A DNA stretch of 64,000 nt from PWQG01 sp040882255 (GTDB lineage Bacteria; Pseudomonadota; Gammaproteobacteria; Pseudomonadales; Pseudohongiellaceae). Positions 24,358-32,681 of the stretch are shown piece by piece. The position numbers and the translations under genes are program-made. Numbering within the stretch: position 1 is the first letter of the stretch; each line of letters opens with the position of its first letter. Under the pieces are notes generated by a model. It was not told the origin of the DNA. It searched no databases and saw only the letters and a program-made list of their open reading frames with translations. The stretch is from contig JBBEBP010000023.1 of NCBI GenBank assembly GCA_040882255.1, forward strand, positions 186,001-250,000, read 5' to 3'.

Positions 24358-24450
24358 AGTGGTTACTCTCTAATCGTTACATTGCAATAGCACATTTTTC
24401 CTGCTGACCCGGTGTCTTCAAACCCCACCTTTTTCGGTCAAAGCCTTCGC

Positions 24451-24466
24451 TGCATGGCAGGTGCCA
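24451..24466 (-). promoter_or_regulatory. Sigma-54-type promoter element, proximal, of the PEP-CTERM gene
   Basis: On the minus strand TGGCACCTGCCATGCA has GG and GC separated by ten bases. It ends about 94 bases before the ATG at 24357. The -24 half is consensus; the -12 half is ATGC rather than TTGC. Confidence 0.7.
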
Positions 24467-24509
24467 GATCCCGAAGGAAACGCTTCTGTGCTCTTTCAAT
24501 GCTATAGTA

Positions 24510-24525
24510 TGCAGCTGCCGTGCCA
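24510..24525 (-). promoter_or_regulatory. Sigma-54-type promoter element, distal, of the PEP-CTERM gene
   Basis: On the minus strand TGGCACGGCAGCTGCA has a perfect -24 half (TGGCACG) and correct ten-base spacing to GC; the -12 half is CTGC. An A/T-rich run (24527-24541) lies immediately upstream. Two GCATGTG repeats (24569-24575 and 24596-24602) lie further upstream and could be activator sites. Confidence 0.65.
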
Positions 24526-24645
24526 GGTTATTTTTATTACTTCAATACAGTCAGTTATCGAATCTTCAGCATGTGCACACCGCTCCGGAAAGACCGCATG
24601 TGTAAGGTTTCCCGACAGCCGTTTCGTTGCGCTGGCAGAGGCTCC

Positions 24646-26250
24646 CTAAGGCAGGTATCGCCCCGGCGCCAGAATGCCGTTGGGGTCCAGCACCCCTTTC
24701 AGGTCACTGAAAAACTGCTCGTAAGCGGCCGTTTTCGGAGGTAGTTTTCCCATGGCCTGGATACCGAGACGGTACGGGTAGTACCCCGCAGCACAGAGCT
24801 GTTCGAGCAGGTCGTCGTGACAGGCCATGGCACGTTCGTCTTCTCCGGGAACATCCCGGTCATAGGACAGATTCACCACACAGTCGATGCTGCGCTCACT
24901 GAGCAGTGTAATGGAAACGGACGGTTCATAACCGTGACCGAACATAGTGGCCTTGACGATACTCCATATCGCGGCCGCATGGGCGCCGCTGGTGGGCGCC
25001 ACTGGTGCCAGCCACAATACACCGCAGTTATCCTGCTCCGGGTTGAGATCAGCGGAGGCCGGGGGGAATGATTTCTTGCGCCAGTAATTACTGGACATCA
25101 TCGCGGCGGACGGCTCGCCCCGGGTCATGCCGAATACCGGCTTCAGCACTTTCAACACCTCGGCGAGCCTGACTCCGGTCACCCGCTCGTAGGGCCCGGT
25201 AAACCGCTCCGCCAGACCCAGCAGGCGCTGGTCAACAAATTGAAGACGCTTTACCTTGCCCCGCAACTGACGCCGGAGCCGCTTCCGCGAATCCGCCACG
25301 GTAGCGCGGGTACCGTAGAGTGCACCAGAGACATTCCAGGGGCCACAGGCCCACTCTTTGACGTTGACCCGCAGCACAGCGTCAGGAAGGGGTGTCTCCC
25401 CTTGTGCTTGTTCCCAGGGATAACCCTGGATAGCCGAGATCATCTTGTAGTCATTGCCGATATGCATGGCGCTGCGCACAGTGCCATCCAAACGCAGCGG
25501 CCGCAGCAACTCGATCAGCTCCGGCAGGTCCTCGTCCCGCTCAATGCGACAGGAGAAGAACTGCATGTACTCCGGCCGAGGCATCAACCAGATGGTGGCC
25601 TCCACGATCACTCCCAGGTTCGACTGGGTGAACAGTCCGTCATAATGCGGCCCCACCCCCCACCGGTAGACGCCGGTGGCCCGGGCATTTTCGTACTGGC
25701 CAAAGCCGGTGCCCAGCAGATCGCCGCTCGGCAACACCACCCGGAAGCCGCCGATGTTGGCAAAGTGGTCCGAGTAGGCAGTGTGACCAAATCCCCGTTC
25801 GGCGATATTGCCGATCAGGCTGTGATGTGGTGACGAACCCGTCACATCCAGCCAGAACGGAGCGTCATGCTCCTGCAGGTAGTCGTACAGCTGCTGTTGG
25901 GTGACTCCCGGCTCCACCCGGACGTAACCGAGGTCGGCGTTGTATTCAATGATGCGGTCAAGACGCTTCAATTCCATAATAACGCAGCCTGGGGCAGCCG
26001 GTACCGTGGAGCCATAGCCGATATTCAGGCCCGTACTGATGGGGTAGACCGGCACCCTGAACTCGTTGGCGATATGCAGGCAGCGTTGCACCTCGCAGAT
26101 GCTGGCGGGTCGCACGACGGCGGGAACGTCATGGTCACAATGGAACGTGGCACGCTCGTAGCGCCGGAGCTCATCCTGACTGACCACCACGTTTTCACTG
26201 CCCAGGGCAGCCTTGAACGCCTCGATAGCATTCGCCATGTTGACCATCAT
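24646..26250 (-). CDS. FAD-linked oxidase of the vanillyl-alcohol oxidase/PCMH type
   Basis: Flavoprotein of about 535 residues with an N-terminal FAD-binding (PCMH-type) domain: AVVRPASICEVQRCLHIAN, PVYPISTGLNIGYGS and a GNIAERGFGHTAYSDH loop where FAD sits, then a substrate-binding half related to vanillyl-alcohol oxidase or p-cresol methylhydroxylase. The substrate is unknown. Several ATGs (26250, 26247, 26238) cluster at the start and overlap the end of the acyltransferase gene; I used 26250. It is the last gene of a minus-strand set with the acyltransferase. It is not a universal part of exosortase loci; position suggests it modifies an acyl or aryl substituent, but that is inference. 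Confidence 0.82.
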   Translation of the reverse strand: MMVNMANAIEAFKAALGSENVVVSQDELRRYERATFHCDHDVPAVVRPASICEVQRCLHIANEFRVPVYPISTGLNIGYGSTVPAAPGCVIMELKRLDRIIEYNADLGYVRVEPGVTQQQLYDYLQEHDAPFWLDVTGSSPHHSLIGNIAERGFGHTAYSDHFANIGGFRVVLPSGDLLGTGFGQYENARATGVYRWGVGPHYDGLFTQSNLGVIVEATIWLMPRPEYMQFFSCRIERDEDLPELIELLRPLRLDGTVRSAMHIGNDYKMISAIQGYPWEQAQGETPLPDAVLRVNVKEWACGPWNVSGALYGTRATVADSRKRLRRQLRGKVKRLQFVDQRLLGLAERFTGPYERVTGVRLAEVLKVLKPVFGMTRGEPSAAMMSSNYWRKKSFPPASADLNPEQDNCGVLWLAPVAPTSGAHAAAIWSIVKATMFGHGYEPSVSITLLSERSIDCVVNLSYDRDVPGEDERAMACHDDLLEQLCAAGYYPYRLGIQAMGKLPPKTAAYEQFFSDLKGVLDPNGILAPGRYLP

Positions 26251-27101
26251 GCAAAGCTCCCGCCTGGCAATTCCGGCCACCACAAGTGATTGATGCGGTC
26301 CCCTTGCACTCTCAGTGAGCGCGGCTCGGACTGCGTGGGCAGCTGCGGTGTGGTCTCGATCGCCGCCGCGAACTGGTCACGCATTGTATTGAAGTACAGG
26401 CGAAGTTCGGCGGGAGCGCTGTCAAACAGTTCATCCAGATTGCCATAGTAGGGGGCACGCACGCCGTGAAACTCGAGATCCGGCCCAACACGGCGGAAAT
26501 GAATGCCGGCGCGCCGCAACATCACCGGAAGGAACGGCTCCATGATGGCAAAACAGTGCTTTCTGCCAAGGACATCGGCCAGCGCCCCGGCGCCGATCAT
26601 CAGGGACCGTGCGATCAGCGGGAATGTGCGCCGCTCCGATTCAATGGCATCGCCCGCCTGGATATTGCCTAACCGGGTTCCCTGCTCCCGGCGACGTCGC
26701 CGGAACGCAGCATCCACCGCCAGCCGGGAAATTTCACAGACGGTGCCGCGCCGCCCCTTGAACTCGTCGAGGAATGTCCGGTCAATGCAATCGCCGGCAT
26801 GCGCCTCCATGGGCATCCTGTCATCACCCTCGACCATGACCACACGAACGCAGCCAACGGACAAACCGGACTCCCTGTGGATCACCAGACAATGAACAGA
26901 CTGGCTGTCGAATTCATCCACTTCCCTGTCGTTACTGAACTCCTCGGGCGGTTCATAGCCGAACTCCTTGCAATACACCCGGTAGCGTATCTCGTGAACC
27001 TGCTTGCGCTGCTGTCTGCTCGTCGCCACGGACAGTTCAAAATACCGGTCGAACTCTTCCAGGCGGGAGAAGTCTGCGGGTGAAGATTCTGCGGTCGACA
27101 C
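26247..27101 (-). CDS. PEP-CTERM/exosortase system-associated acyltransferase
   Basis: GNAT-fold protein (284 residues) of the family associated with exosortase loci (TIGR03694), distantly like autoinducer synthases: RYRVYCKEFGYEPPEEF near the N-terminus, then VGCVRVV and EISRLAV segments typical of this fold. The start is a GTG at 27101, nine bases after AAGGA; the next upstream ATG adds 31 residues without similarity. It should transfer an acyl group, possibly from acyl-ACP or acyl-CoA, to an unknown acceptor. It overlaps the flavoprotein gene downstream. Confidence 0.85.
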   Translation of the reverse strand: MSTAESSPADFSRLEEFDRYFELSVATSRQQRKQVHEIRYRVYCKEFGYEPPEEFSNDREVDEFDSQSVHCLVIHRESGLSVGCVRVVMVEGDDRMPMEAHAGDCIDRTFLDEFKGRRGTVCEISRLAVDAAFRRRRREQGTRLGNIQAGDAIESERRTFPLIARSLMIGAGALADVLGRKHCFAIMEPFLPVMLRRAGIHFRRVGPDLEFHGVRAPYYGNLDELFDSAPAELRLYFNTMRDQFAAAIETTPQLPTQSEPRSLRVQGDRINHLWWPELPGGSFA

Positions 27102-27264
27102 GTCTGGTAATCCTTGTGAGCAGTGTGTTTGCCACCACAACACCAGTGTGTACAGCGGTGCCTTGTCAATCAATTCGGACTGGCACCCTGACAAGCGCAG
27201 GGCTTACTTCACTATAGCGCCGCTTTCCACGTTGAAACCGTGCGACAGCGAACAGACAGCATCC

Positions 27265-27807
27265 CTATAAGTTCCGAGAATTGTCGAAATGTGAACCGAG
27301 GTGCACCAGAAAACCGGTCAACGCCGCATCAATCATTTCATAGACATGATCAAAGCCTTGCGAATCACCGAAATAGGGGTCGGGAATATCCATCATGCCC
27401 GCCTCCCGGAAAGGTATAAAACGGCCAAGCAATTGTACGTTGTCCGGACAAGCGTGGTCCCCGGTCGGGTGGCCAATGCACAGTCGCCCGACATCTTCCA
27501 GGTGCCTGCTCTCCATCACCAGAACGTAGTCATTGCTCCGTATCATTTTCAGGGTGAGCATGCGCGACCGGATGCGACGGAGAGAGACACCCGCCTCTGC
27601 TGCCAGTTGTTCCACCCTGGGATCAGGCCGACAGCCGCGCTGCCCCACGCAGGTGCCCGCCGAGCGCACCTGCACCCGGCCAGCAAGCTCCGTGGAGCGG
27701 AGGCGGTGGCGCAACAGCCCTTCCGCCAGCGGGGAGCGGCAGATGTTGGCGGTACACACAAACAGCACCCGCACTTCAGGGCGCGACCAGATCATAAAGA
27801 GACCCAT
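27265..27807 (-). CDS. Low-molecular-weight protein tyrosine phosphatase (Wzb-like)
   Basis: Probably dephosphorylates the tyrosine autokinase encoded at 31.8 kb and so controls polymer length or output. The active-site loop CTANICRS (Cys18, Arg24) fits CX5R(S/T), and the general acid motif DIPDPYFG lies near residue 140. The protein is 180 residues, slightly longer than the usual 145-160 because of the C-terminal tail. It is divergent from the acyl-CoA ligase (77 bases between start codons). A second in-frame ATG lies four codons in. Confidence 0.92.
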   Translation of the reverse strand: MGLFMIWSRPEVRVLFVCTANICRSPLAEGLLRHRLRSTELAGRVQVRSAGTCVGQRGCRPDPRVEQLAAEAGVSLRRIRSRMLTLKMIRSNDYVLVMESRHLEDVGRLCIGHPTGDHACPDNVQLLGRFIPFREAGMMDIPDPYFGDSQGFDHVYEMIDAALTGFLVHLGSHFDNSRNL

Positions 27808-27884
27808 ATATCAGAAACGAACCACAGAATGCTGGATTCCCGGACGACAGTCCACTGCAGGAACCAGACAAGGAGATTTTCAGG

Positions 27885-29489
27885 ATGGCTGAGCTCATTC
27901 ATGAATTGATCGCTGCCCGGGCACTGTCCGACGGCGAAAAACCGGCCCTCTTTTTCCGGGATACATGCGTTACCTACTCGCAATTGCAGGAAACCGTGCA
28001 GCAGGTGTCGAATGGTCTGCTGGCGAGGGGCGTCACTGCTGGCGAGCGTGTTGCCGTATACCTTCCCAAACAGATCGAGACGGTGGCCTCCCTGTTCGGC
28101 GCATCCTGTGCCGGGGCGAGCTTTGTTCCGATCAACCCGTTACTCAAGCCGCCGCAGGTCAGCTATATCCTGGAGCACTGCCAGGCACGCGTGCTGGTCA
28201 CTTCATTGCAACGCCTGCAGGCGCTCGCGAAAGAGGTAGACCATTGGCAGAGCCTCCATACCATAATCATCATTGACGACGCCGTCTCCGACAGGGCAGT
28301 GGAATCGATGCGCTCCGCGCCGGCGATACAACTCGGCACCTGGCAGGAACTGCTTTCCGCACCCCCGCATCTACCCCACCGGCGCATCGACCACGACATG
28401 GTGGCGATACTCTATACCTCGGGAAGCACGGGGAAGCCCAAAGGCGTGGTGCTGTCCCATCGCAATATGGTGGCCGGCGCCCGCAGCGTGACGCAGTACC
28501 TGGAGAATACGTCGGAAGACAGGATTCTGGCCGTGTTGCCCCTGAGTTTCGACGCCGGTCTGAGCCAGCTCACCACGACCTTCTGCGCAGGCGCAGCGGC
28601 TGTGCTGATGGACTACCTGCTGCCCCGCGATGTACTGCGAGCGCTGGTGCAATACCGGATCACCGGCCTCGCTGCGGTACCAACCCTGTGGAACCAGCTG
28701 GTACATCTGCAGTGGCCCGCGCAGATCGCAGGCAGCCTGCGCTATGTGACCAATACCGGCGGCGCCATGCCGGTAACCACCACCAGGGCCCTGCAAAGCC
28801 AACTGCCGGACACCAGTATTTTCCTGATGTATGGTCTCACCGAGGCCTTCCGATCAACCTACCTGCCCCCTGACCAGGTCTCGAAGCGCCCCCGCTCCAT
28901 CGGCAAGGCAATACCCAACGCGGAGGTCCTGGTGGTCAACGAGTCCGGCGGACTGTGCGGCCCCGATGAACCCGGCGAGCTGGTGCACCGCGGCGCGCTG
29001 GTGGCGCTCGGCTACTGGAACGATCCGGACAACACAGCACAGCGCTTCAGACCCTGCCCCTGGCAGGACAGCAACCTGCCAGTAGCGGAACTGGCCGTGT
29101 GGTCCGGCGACCAGGTGGTGCGCGACAAGGAAGGCTATCTGTATTTTGTCAGCCGCAAGGACGACATGATCAAGACCTCCGGCTATCGGGTCAGCCCCAC
29201 TGAAATAGAGGAAATTGCCTACAGCTCCGGCCTGGTGGAAAGTGCGGCGGTCATGGGCCTGCCTCACGCCGAACTGGGGCAGAGCATACTGCTCATCGTG
29301 GCATTCAGTGGCGACGCCGGCAACGGCGGCAACGCAGCACTCCGTGAGCGGCTGGCAAATCATTGCAGGCGAGAGTTGCCCGGCTTCATGCAGCCATCGG
29401 ACATCGTCGTGCGCGAGAACATGCCCCATAACCAGAACGGCAAAATCGATCGCCGTGCCCTGGCGGGCGAATACCTTGAAGGTCACTGA
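27885..29489 (+). CDS. Acyl-CoA ligase (AMP-forming), exosortase A system-associated
   Basis: Adenylate-forming enzyme of 534 residues that activates a carboxylic acid to an acyl-AMP/acyl thioester. Core motifs: LYTSGSTGKPKGVVLSH (P-loop, about 171-187), YGLTEAF (A5), and a C-terminal subdomain with NQNGKIDRRAL (catalytic Lys). It matches the TIGR03098 ligase of exosortase A loci. In many loci this gene is followed by a PLP-dependent decarboxylase, an acyl carrier protein and two hydrolases; none of these is present here, so the ligase stands alone beside the acyltransferase and flavoprotein across the divergent promoter region. Ribosome site AAGGAG precedes the ATG. Confidence 0.9.
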   Translation: MAELIHELIAARALSDGEKPALFFRDTCVTYSQLQETVQQVSNGLLARGVTAGERVAVYLPKQIETVASLFGASCAGASFVPINPLLKPPQVSYILEHCQARVLVTSLQRLQALAKEVDHWQSLHTIIIIDDAVSDRAVESMRSAPAIQLGTWQELLSAPPHLPHRRIDHDMVAILYTSGSTGKPKGVVLSHRNMVAGARSVTQYLENTSEDRILAVLPLSFDAGLSQLTTTFCAGAAAVLMDYLLPRDVLRALVQYRITGLAAVPTLWNQLVHLQWPAQIAGSLRYVTNTGGAMPVTTTRALQSQLPDTSIFLMYGLTEAFRSTYLPPDQVSKRPRSIGKAIPNAEVLVVNESGGLCGPDEPGELVHRGALVALGYWNDPDNTAQRFRPCPWQDSNLPVAELAVWSGDQVVRDKEGYLYFVSRKDDMIKTSGYRVSPTEIEEIAYSSGLVESAAVMGLPHAELGQSILLIVAFSGDAGNGGNAALRERLANHCRRELPGFMQPSDIVVRENMPHNQNGKIDRRALAGEYLEGH

Positions 29490-29600
29490 TCCGGCTACGG
29501 TGATCAATCGTCAAAATTAAGTGTTCTACCGCACATATAAAGCAGCGCAAATCCTTTACCTTGGCACCCATTGCAGATTTCGCCCGTGGGGAGCAGAAAT

Positions 29601-30236
29601 ATGATCGTACACAAGTACCTGATTCCATTGCGCCGCTATCTGGCCCCGCCCTGCAGCATTCTGGCGGTACTGATGTTGAGCGCCTGCAGCACACAACCGG
29701 TTCCGGAAACGGAGCGTTTTGACCTGCCGGACTACAACTACGTTGTCGGGCCCGGCGACGTGATGGAGATATTTGTCTGGGGCCATCCGGACCTCAGCAC
29801 CACCGGTATCGTCCGTCCCGACGGCAAGTTGACCACGCGACTGGTAGAAGACATGCCGGCCAGCGGCAGAACGCCCACCGAACTGGCCAGGGAGATCGAA
29901 GAGTCCTACGCCGAATATGTGCGAGACCCTGTGGTTACCGTCATCGTCCAGAACTTTGTCGGGGTACCGGAGCAGCAAGTGAGCGTTATCGGCGAAGCTG
30001 CAAACCCGGCCAGTATTCCCTATGCGCGGCACATGACGCTGCTGGACCTGATGATCGCTGTCGGCGGTATGACGGAATTTGCTGCCGGTAACCGGTCGGT
30101 GCTGTTGCGCAGCGAAGACGGACAACGCAGGTCTTATAAGGTGCGCCTGGACGACCTGCTCAAGAAAGGCGACATCACCGCCAACCTGGCTCTTGAGCCC
30201 GGTGACATCGTAGTTATCTCTGAATCCTGGTTCTGA
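29601..30236 (+). CDS. XrtA-type polysaccharide export lipoprotein (Wza-like)
   Basis: Outer-membrane-associated export protein of 211 residues. The signal sequence ends in a lipobox (LMLSAC, Cys near 29); the Poly_export motif YVVGPGDVMEIFVWGHPDLS and a SLBB-like repeat (VSVIGEAANPASIPY) follow. The ATG at 29601 is preceded by GGGAGC; the longer in-frame start would break the signal peptide. The chain is shorter than Wza, lacking extra domains, as in the TIGR03027 family of exosortase A loci. It opens a plus-strand gene series that runs without real gaps to 53.2 kb. Confidence 0.93.
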   Translation: MIVHKYLIPLRRYLAPPCSILAVLMLSACSTQPVPETERFDLPDYNYVVGPGDVMEIFVWGHPDLSTTGIVRPDGKLTTRLVEDMPASGRTPTELAREIEESYAEYVRDPVVTVIVQNFVGVPEQQVSVIGEAANPASIPYARHMTLLDLMIAVGGMTEFAAGNRSVLLRSEDGQRRSYKVRLDDLLKKGDITANLALEPGDIVVISESWF

Positions 30237-30243
30237 ACTTTCT

Positions 30244-31782
30244 ATGCAAGATACTCTCGAACAATTGCTGAGCTACGTACGGGGAGGCTGGCAGCATCGC
30301 TGGCTGGCGCTGGCTGTGGCGTGGATGATCGCCATCGCAGGCTGGGCCTTCGTAGCACGAATGCCGGAATCGTATGTCGCCAGCGCCCGGGTCTATGTCG
30401 ACACCAGCTCGGTGCTGGGGCCGCTGATGCGCGGCCTGACGATCACCCCGAACGCCAATGAACAGATCTCGATGATGAGCCGCACCCTGCTGAACCGGCC
30501 CAATCTGGAGCGGCTTGCCCGGATGACCGACCAGGATCTTGAAGTCACGACGGCTGCTGAGAAAGAGGCAATGATCCGACGTCTGCAGGACTCCATTTCG
30601 TTGAGCGGAACCCGGGGCGCCAGTTCGCTCTATTCCATATCGGTTACCCACCGCGAACGGGATACCGCCCGGCGTCTAGCCGAAGCCCTGATTACCGTAT
30701 TCATCGAAACGTCCATGAGTAATCAGGACGTGGACAACTCCCAGGCACAGAGTTTCCTCAGAGAACAGATCGCCGAATCCGAGAGCCGGTTGGTCGAGGC
30801 CGAAAACCGCCTGGCCGAGTTCAAGAAGACCAACGTCAACATGCTTCCCGGAGAACGTGGGGATTACTACAACCGCCTGCGACAAGCCCACACCGACCTG
30901 CAGGGGGCACGTCTGCAATTGCGGGAACTGGAGAACCGCCGCGCGGAACTGAACCGTCAACTGGAAGGTGAAGAGCCGGTATTCATTGCCAGCAGCAGTC
31001 AGAACGTGACCAATTCACCCCTTGATGAGCGAATTCAAAGCCTGAGGGTGCAACTGGACAGGCTATTGACCCAATACACCGACCAGCATCCGGAAATACG
31101 ACGCTTGCGGACTCTGACCGCCGAACTGGAAGCGGAAAAACAGCAGCAATACGAAGACAGTGCCCGCAATCCCGTCAATAGCTTCGGAGCGATGTCCGGT
31201 AGCCCGATCTATCAGGGGATGCGTTCCCTGCTGGCGGAAACCGGCGCACAGGCCGCCGAGGTGGAGGTGCGGGTCGAGGAATACGAGGATCGCGTCGAGG
31301 AGCTCGAAACCAGGGTAAACCAGATACCCGAAGTGGAGGCGCGGCTGACGCAGTTGAACCGCGACTATGAGGTGATCTACCGCCAGCACCAGCAATTGCT
31401 GGAGCGCAGGGAGTCGGCCCGGCTCTCTGACGACCTGCAAAGAAATGCCGGCGATGTCGATTTCCGGGTGGTCGATCCACCATTCGTGCCCAGCCAGCCC
31501 AGCCAGCCCGACAAGGCATTGCTGAACGCGGGCGTGCTGATACTGGCGCTGGGCGCTGGGGGCGCCCTGGCGCTACTGGTTACGCTGCTGCACCCGATCA
31601 TCACCGACGCCCGCATGCTCACCCACGCCACGGGGCTACCCCTGCTCGGCAGCGTGACATACCGCGAAAGCAGCGCGCAGGTCCGCAGAGGCCGCCTGGG
31701 CCTGGCGGCTTTCCTGACGTGTAGCTGCGGGTTACTGCTTGCCTTTGCCGTCGCGGTGACCATGCCCGGACTGATTCCATAA
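30244..31782 (+). CDS. XrtA-type polysaccharide chain-length determinant (Wzz/GumC-like)
   Basis: Inner-membrane polysaccharide co-polymerase of 512 residues. One N-terminal helix (about 18-36) and a C-terminal hairpin (about 425-445 and 485-508) flank a long periplasmic coiled coil (about 160-400) rich in Glu, Arg and Leu. A proline-rich PSQPSQPDK segment just before the C-terminal helix is typical of Wzz proteins. It should set polymer length together with the kinase encoded next. It starts seven bases after the export gene and fits the TIGR03007 family. Confidence 0.93.
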   Translation: MQDTLEQLLSYVRGGWQHRWLALAVAWMIAIAGWAFVARMPESYVASARVYVDTSSVLGPLMRGLTITPNANEQISMMSRTLLNRPNLERLARMTDQDLEVTTAAEKEAMIRRLQDSISLSGTRGASSLYSISVTHRERDTARRLAEALITVFIETSMSNQDVDNSQAQSFLREQIAESESRLVEAENRLAEFKKTNVNMLPGERGDYYNRLRQAHTDLQGARLQLRELENRRAELNRQLEGEEPVFIASSSQNVTNSPLDERIQSLRVQLDRLLTQYTDQHPEIRRLRTLTAELEAEKQQQYEDSARNPVNSFGAMSGSPIYQGMRSLLAETGAQAAEVEVRVEEYEDRVEELETRVNQIPEVEARLTQLNRDYEVIYRQHQQLLERRESARLSDDLQRNAGDVDFRVVDPPFVPSQPSQPDKALLNAGVLILALGAGGALALLVTLLHPIITDARMLTHATGLPLLGSVTYRESSAQVRRGRLGLAAFLTCSCGLLLAFAVAVTMPGLIP

Positions 31783-31793
31783 AAGGACCGTAA

Positions 31794-32681
31794 ATGAGCA
31801 CGATCGAGAAAGCATTTGGCAACCGCCAGCAGCCACCCGCGATAGCTCCGGGTCCGTTTTTTTCCGCACAACCACCCAGAACCGGAGATGAAAATGTTGA
31901 CGTTGATATTCCTTTCGACCTGCTCCACGCAAGAGGTTACCTGACGCCAGTCACTCCGCGCAGCATGACGGCCGAGGAATTTCGCACCATCAAACGTCCG
32001 TTGCTGAAGAACATCGCCGGTGAGTCTGCCGCGCGCATCGACAATGCCAACCTTGTCATGGTGACCAGCCCCCTGGAGGGGGACGGCAAGACGTTTTGTT
32101 CCCTGAATCTCGCCATGAGTATCGCCATGGAACAAGACAAGACCGTCCTGTACATCGACGCCGATGTGCACAAGGCTTCAGCCGGCAGATTACTAGGCGT
32201 ACCCGATGATGCCCCTGGGTTGATTGACATCCTGATGGGCAACGCAGAACCCGAACATACCATTCTCAACTCCTCCATGGACACGCTGAGAATCATGGGC
32301 GCAGGCTCCAGCCACGAGAAGGCAACCGAGCTACTGGCCGGCGAAAGAATGCAGCAACTGATACAGGAGCTCTCCACCCGCTACTCGGACCGCGTCATCA
32401 TCTTCGACTCGCCGCCGCTGCTGCTGACCAACGAAGCCAGCGTACTCGCCAGTTTCATGGGACAGATTGTATTCGTGGCGGCAGCGAACTACACACCGCA
32501 GTACGCAGTGCAGCAAGCACTGGAGCGCATCGGCAGGGACAAGATGGTCGCGATGATGCTCAACAAGGCGCCCTTGCGCCGCTTCAATTTCTTCGGTCTC
32601 GGCAATGCCTACGGCTATGGTTATGGTTATGGCGTCAGAGAAGAAGCGAACTCCACTGAAGCCAAGGCGGCAACCCCATGA
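31794..32681 (+). CDS. XrtA-associated tyrosine autokinase (CpsD/CapB type)
   Basis: BY-kinase cytoplasmic domain of 295 residues. Walker A is SPLEGDGKTF, Walker A' follows as LYIDADVHK, Walker B is VIIFDSPP. The C-terminus has a tyrosine cluster GYGYGYG for autophosphorylation. It acts with the chain-length protein; the Wzb-like phosphatase at 27.3-27.8 kb is its likely opponent. The stop overlaps the start of the outer-membrane barrel gene by four bases. Fits TIGR03018. Confidence 0.93.
   Translation: MSTIEKAFGNRQQPPAIAPGPFFSAQPPRTGDENVDVDIPFDLLHARGYLTPVTPRSMTAEEFRTIKRPLLKNIAGESAARIDNANLVMVTSPLEGDGKTFCSLNLAMSIAMEQDKTVLYIDADVHKASAGRLLGVPDDAPGLIDILMGNAEPEHTILNSSMDTLRIMGAGSSHEKATELLAGERMQQLIQELSTRYSDRVIIFDSPPLLLTNEASVLASFMGQIVFVAAANYTPQYAVQQALERIGRDKMVAMMLNKAPLRRFNFFGLGNAYGYGYGYGVREEANSTEAKAATP

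Noticed and set aside
29561..29575. TTGGCACCCATTGC before the export lipoprotein gene, similar to a sigma-54 promoter
   Set aside because: Only eight bases separate GG and GC instead of ten, so RNA polymerase-sigma-54 contact would fail; also ends too close to the start codon.
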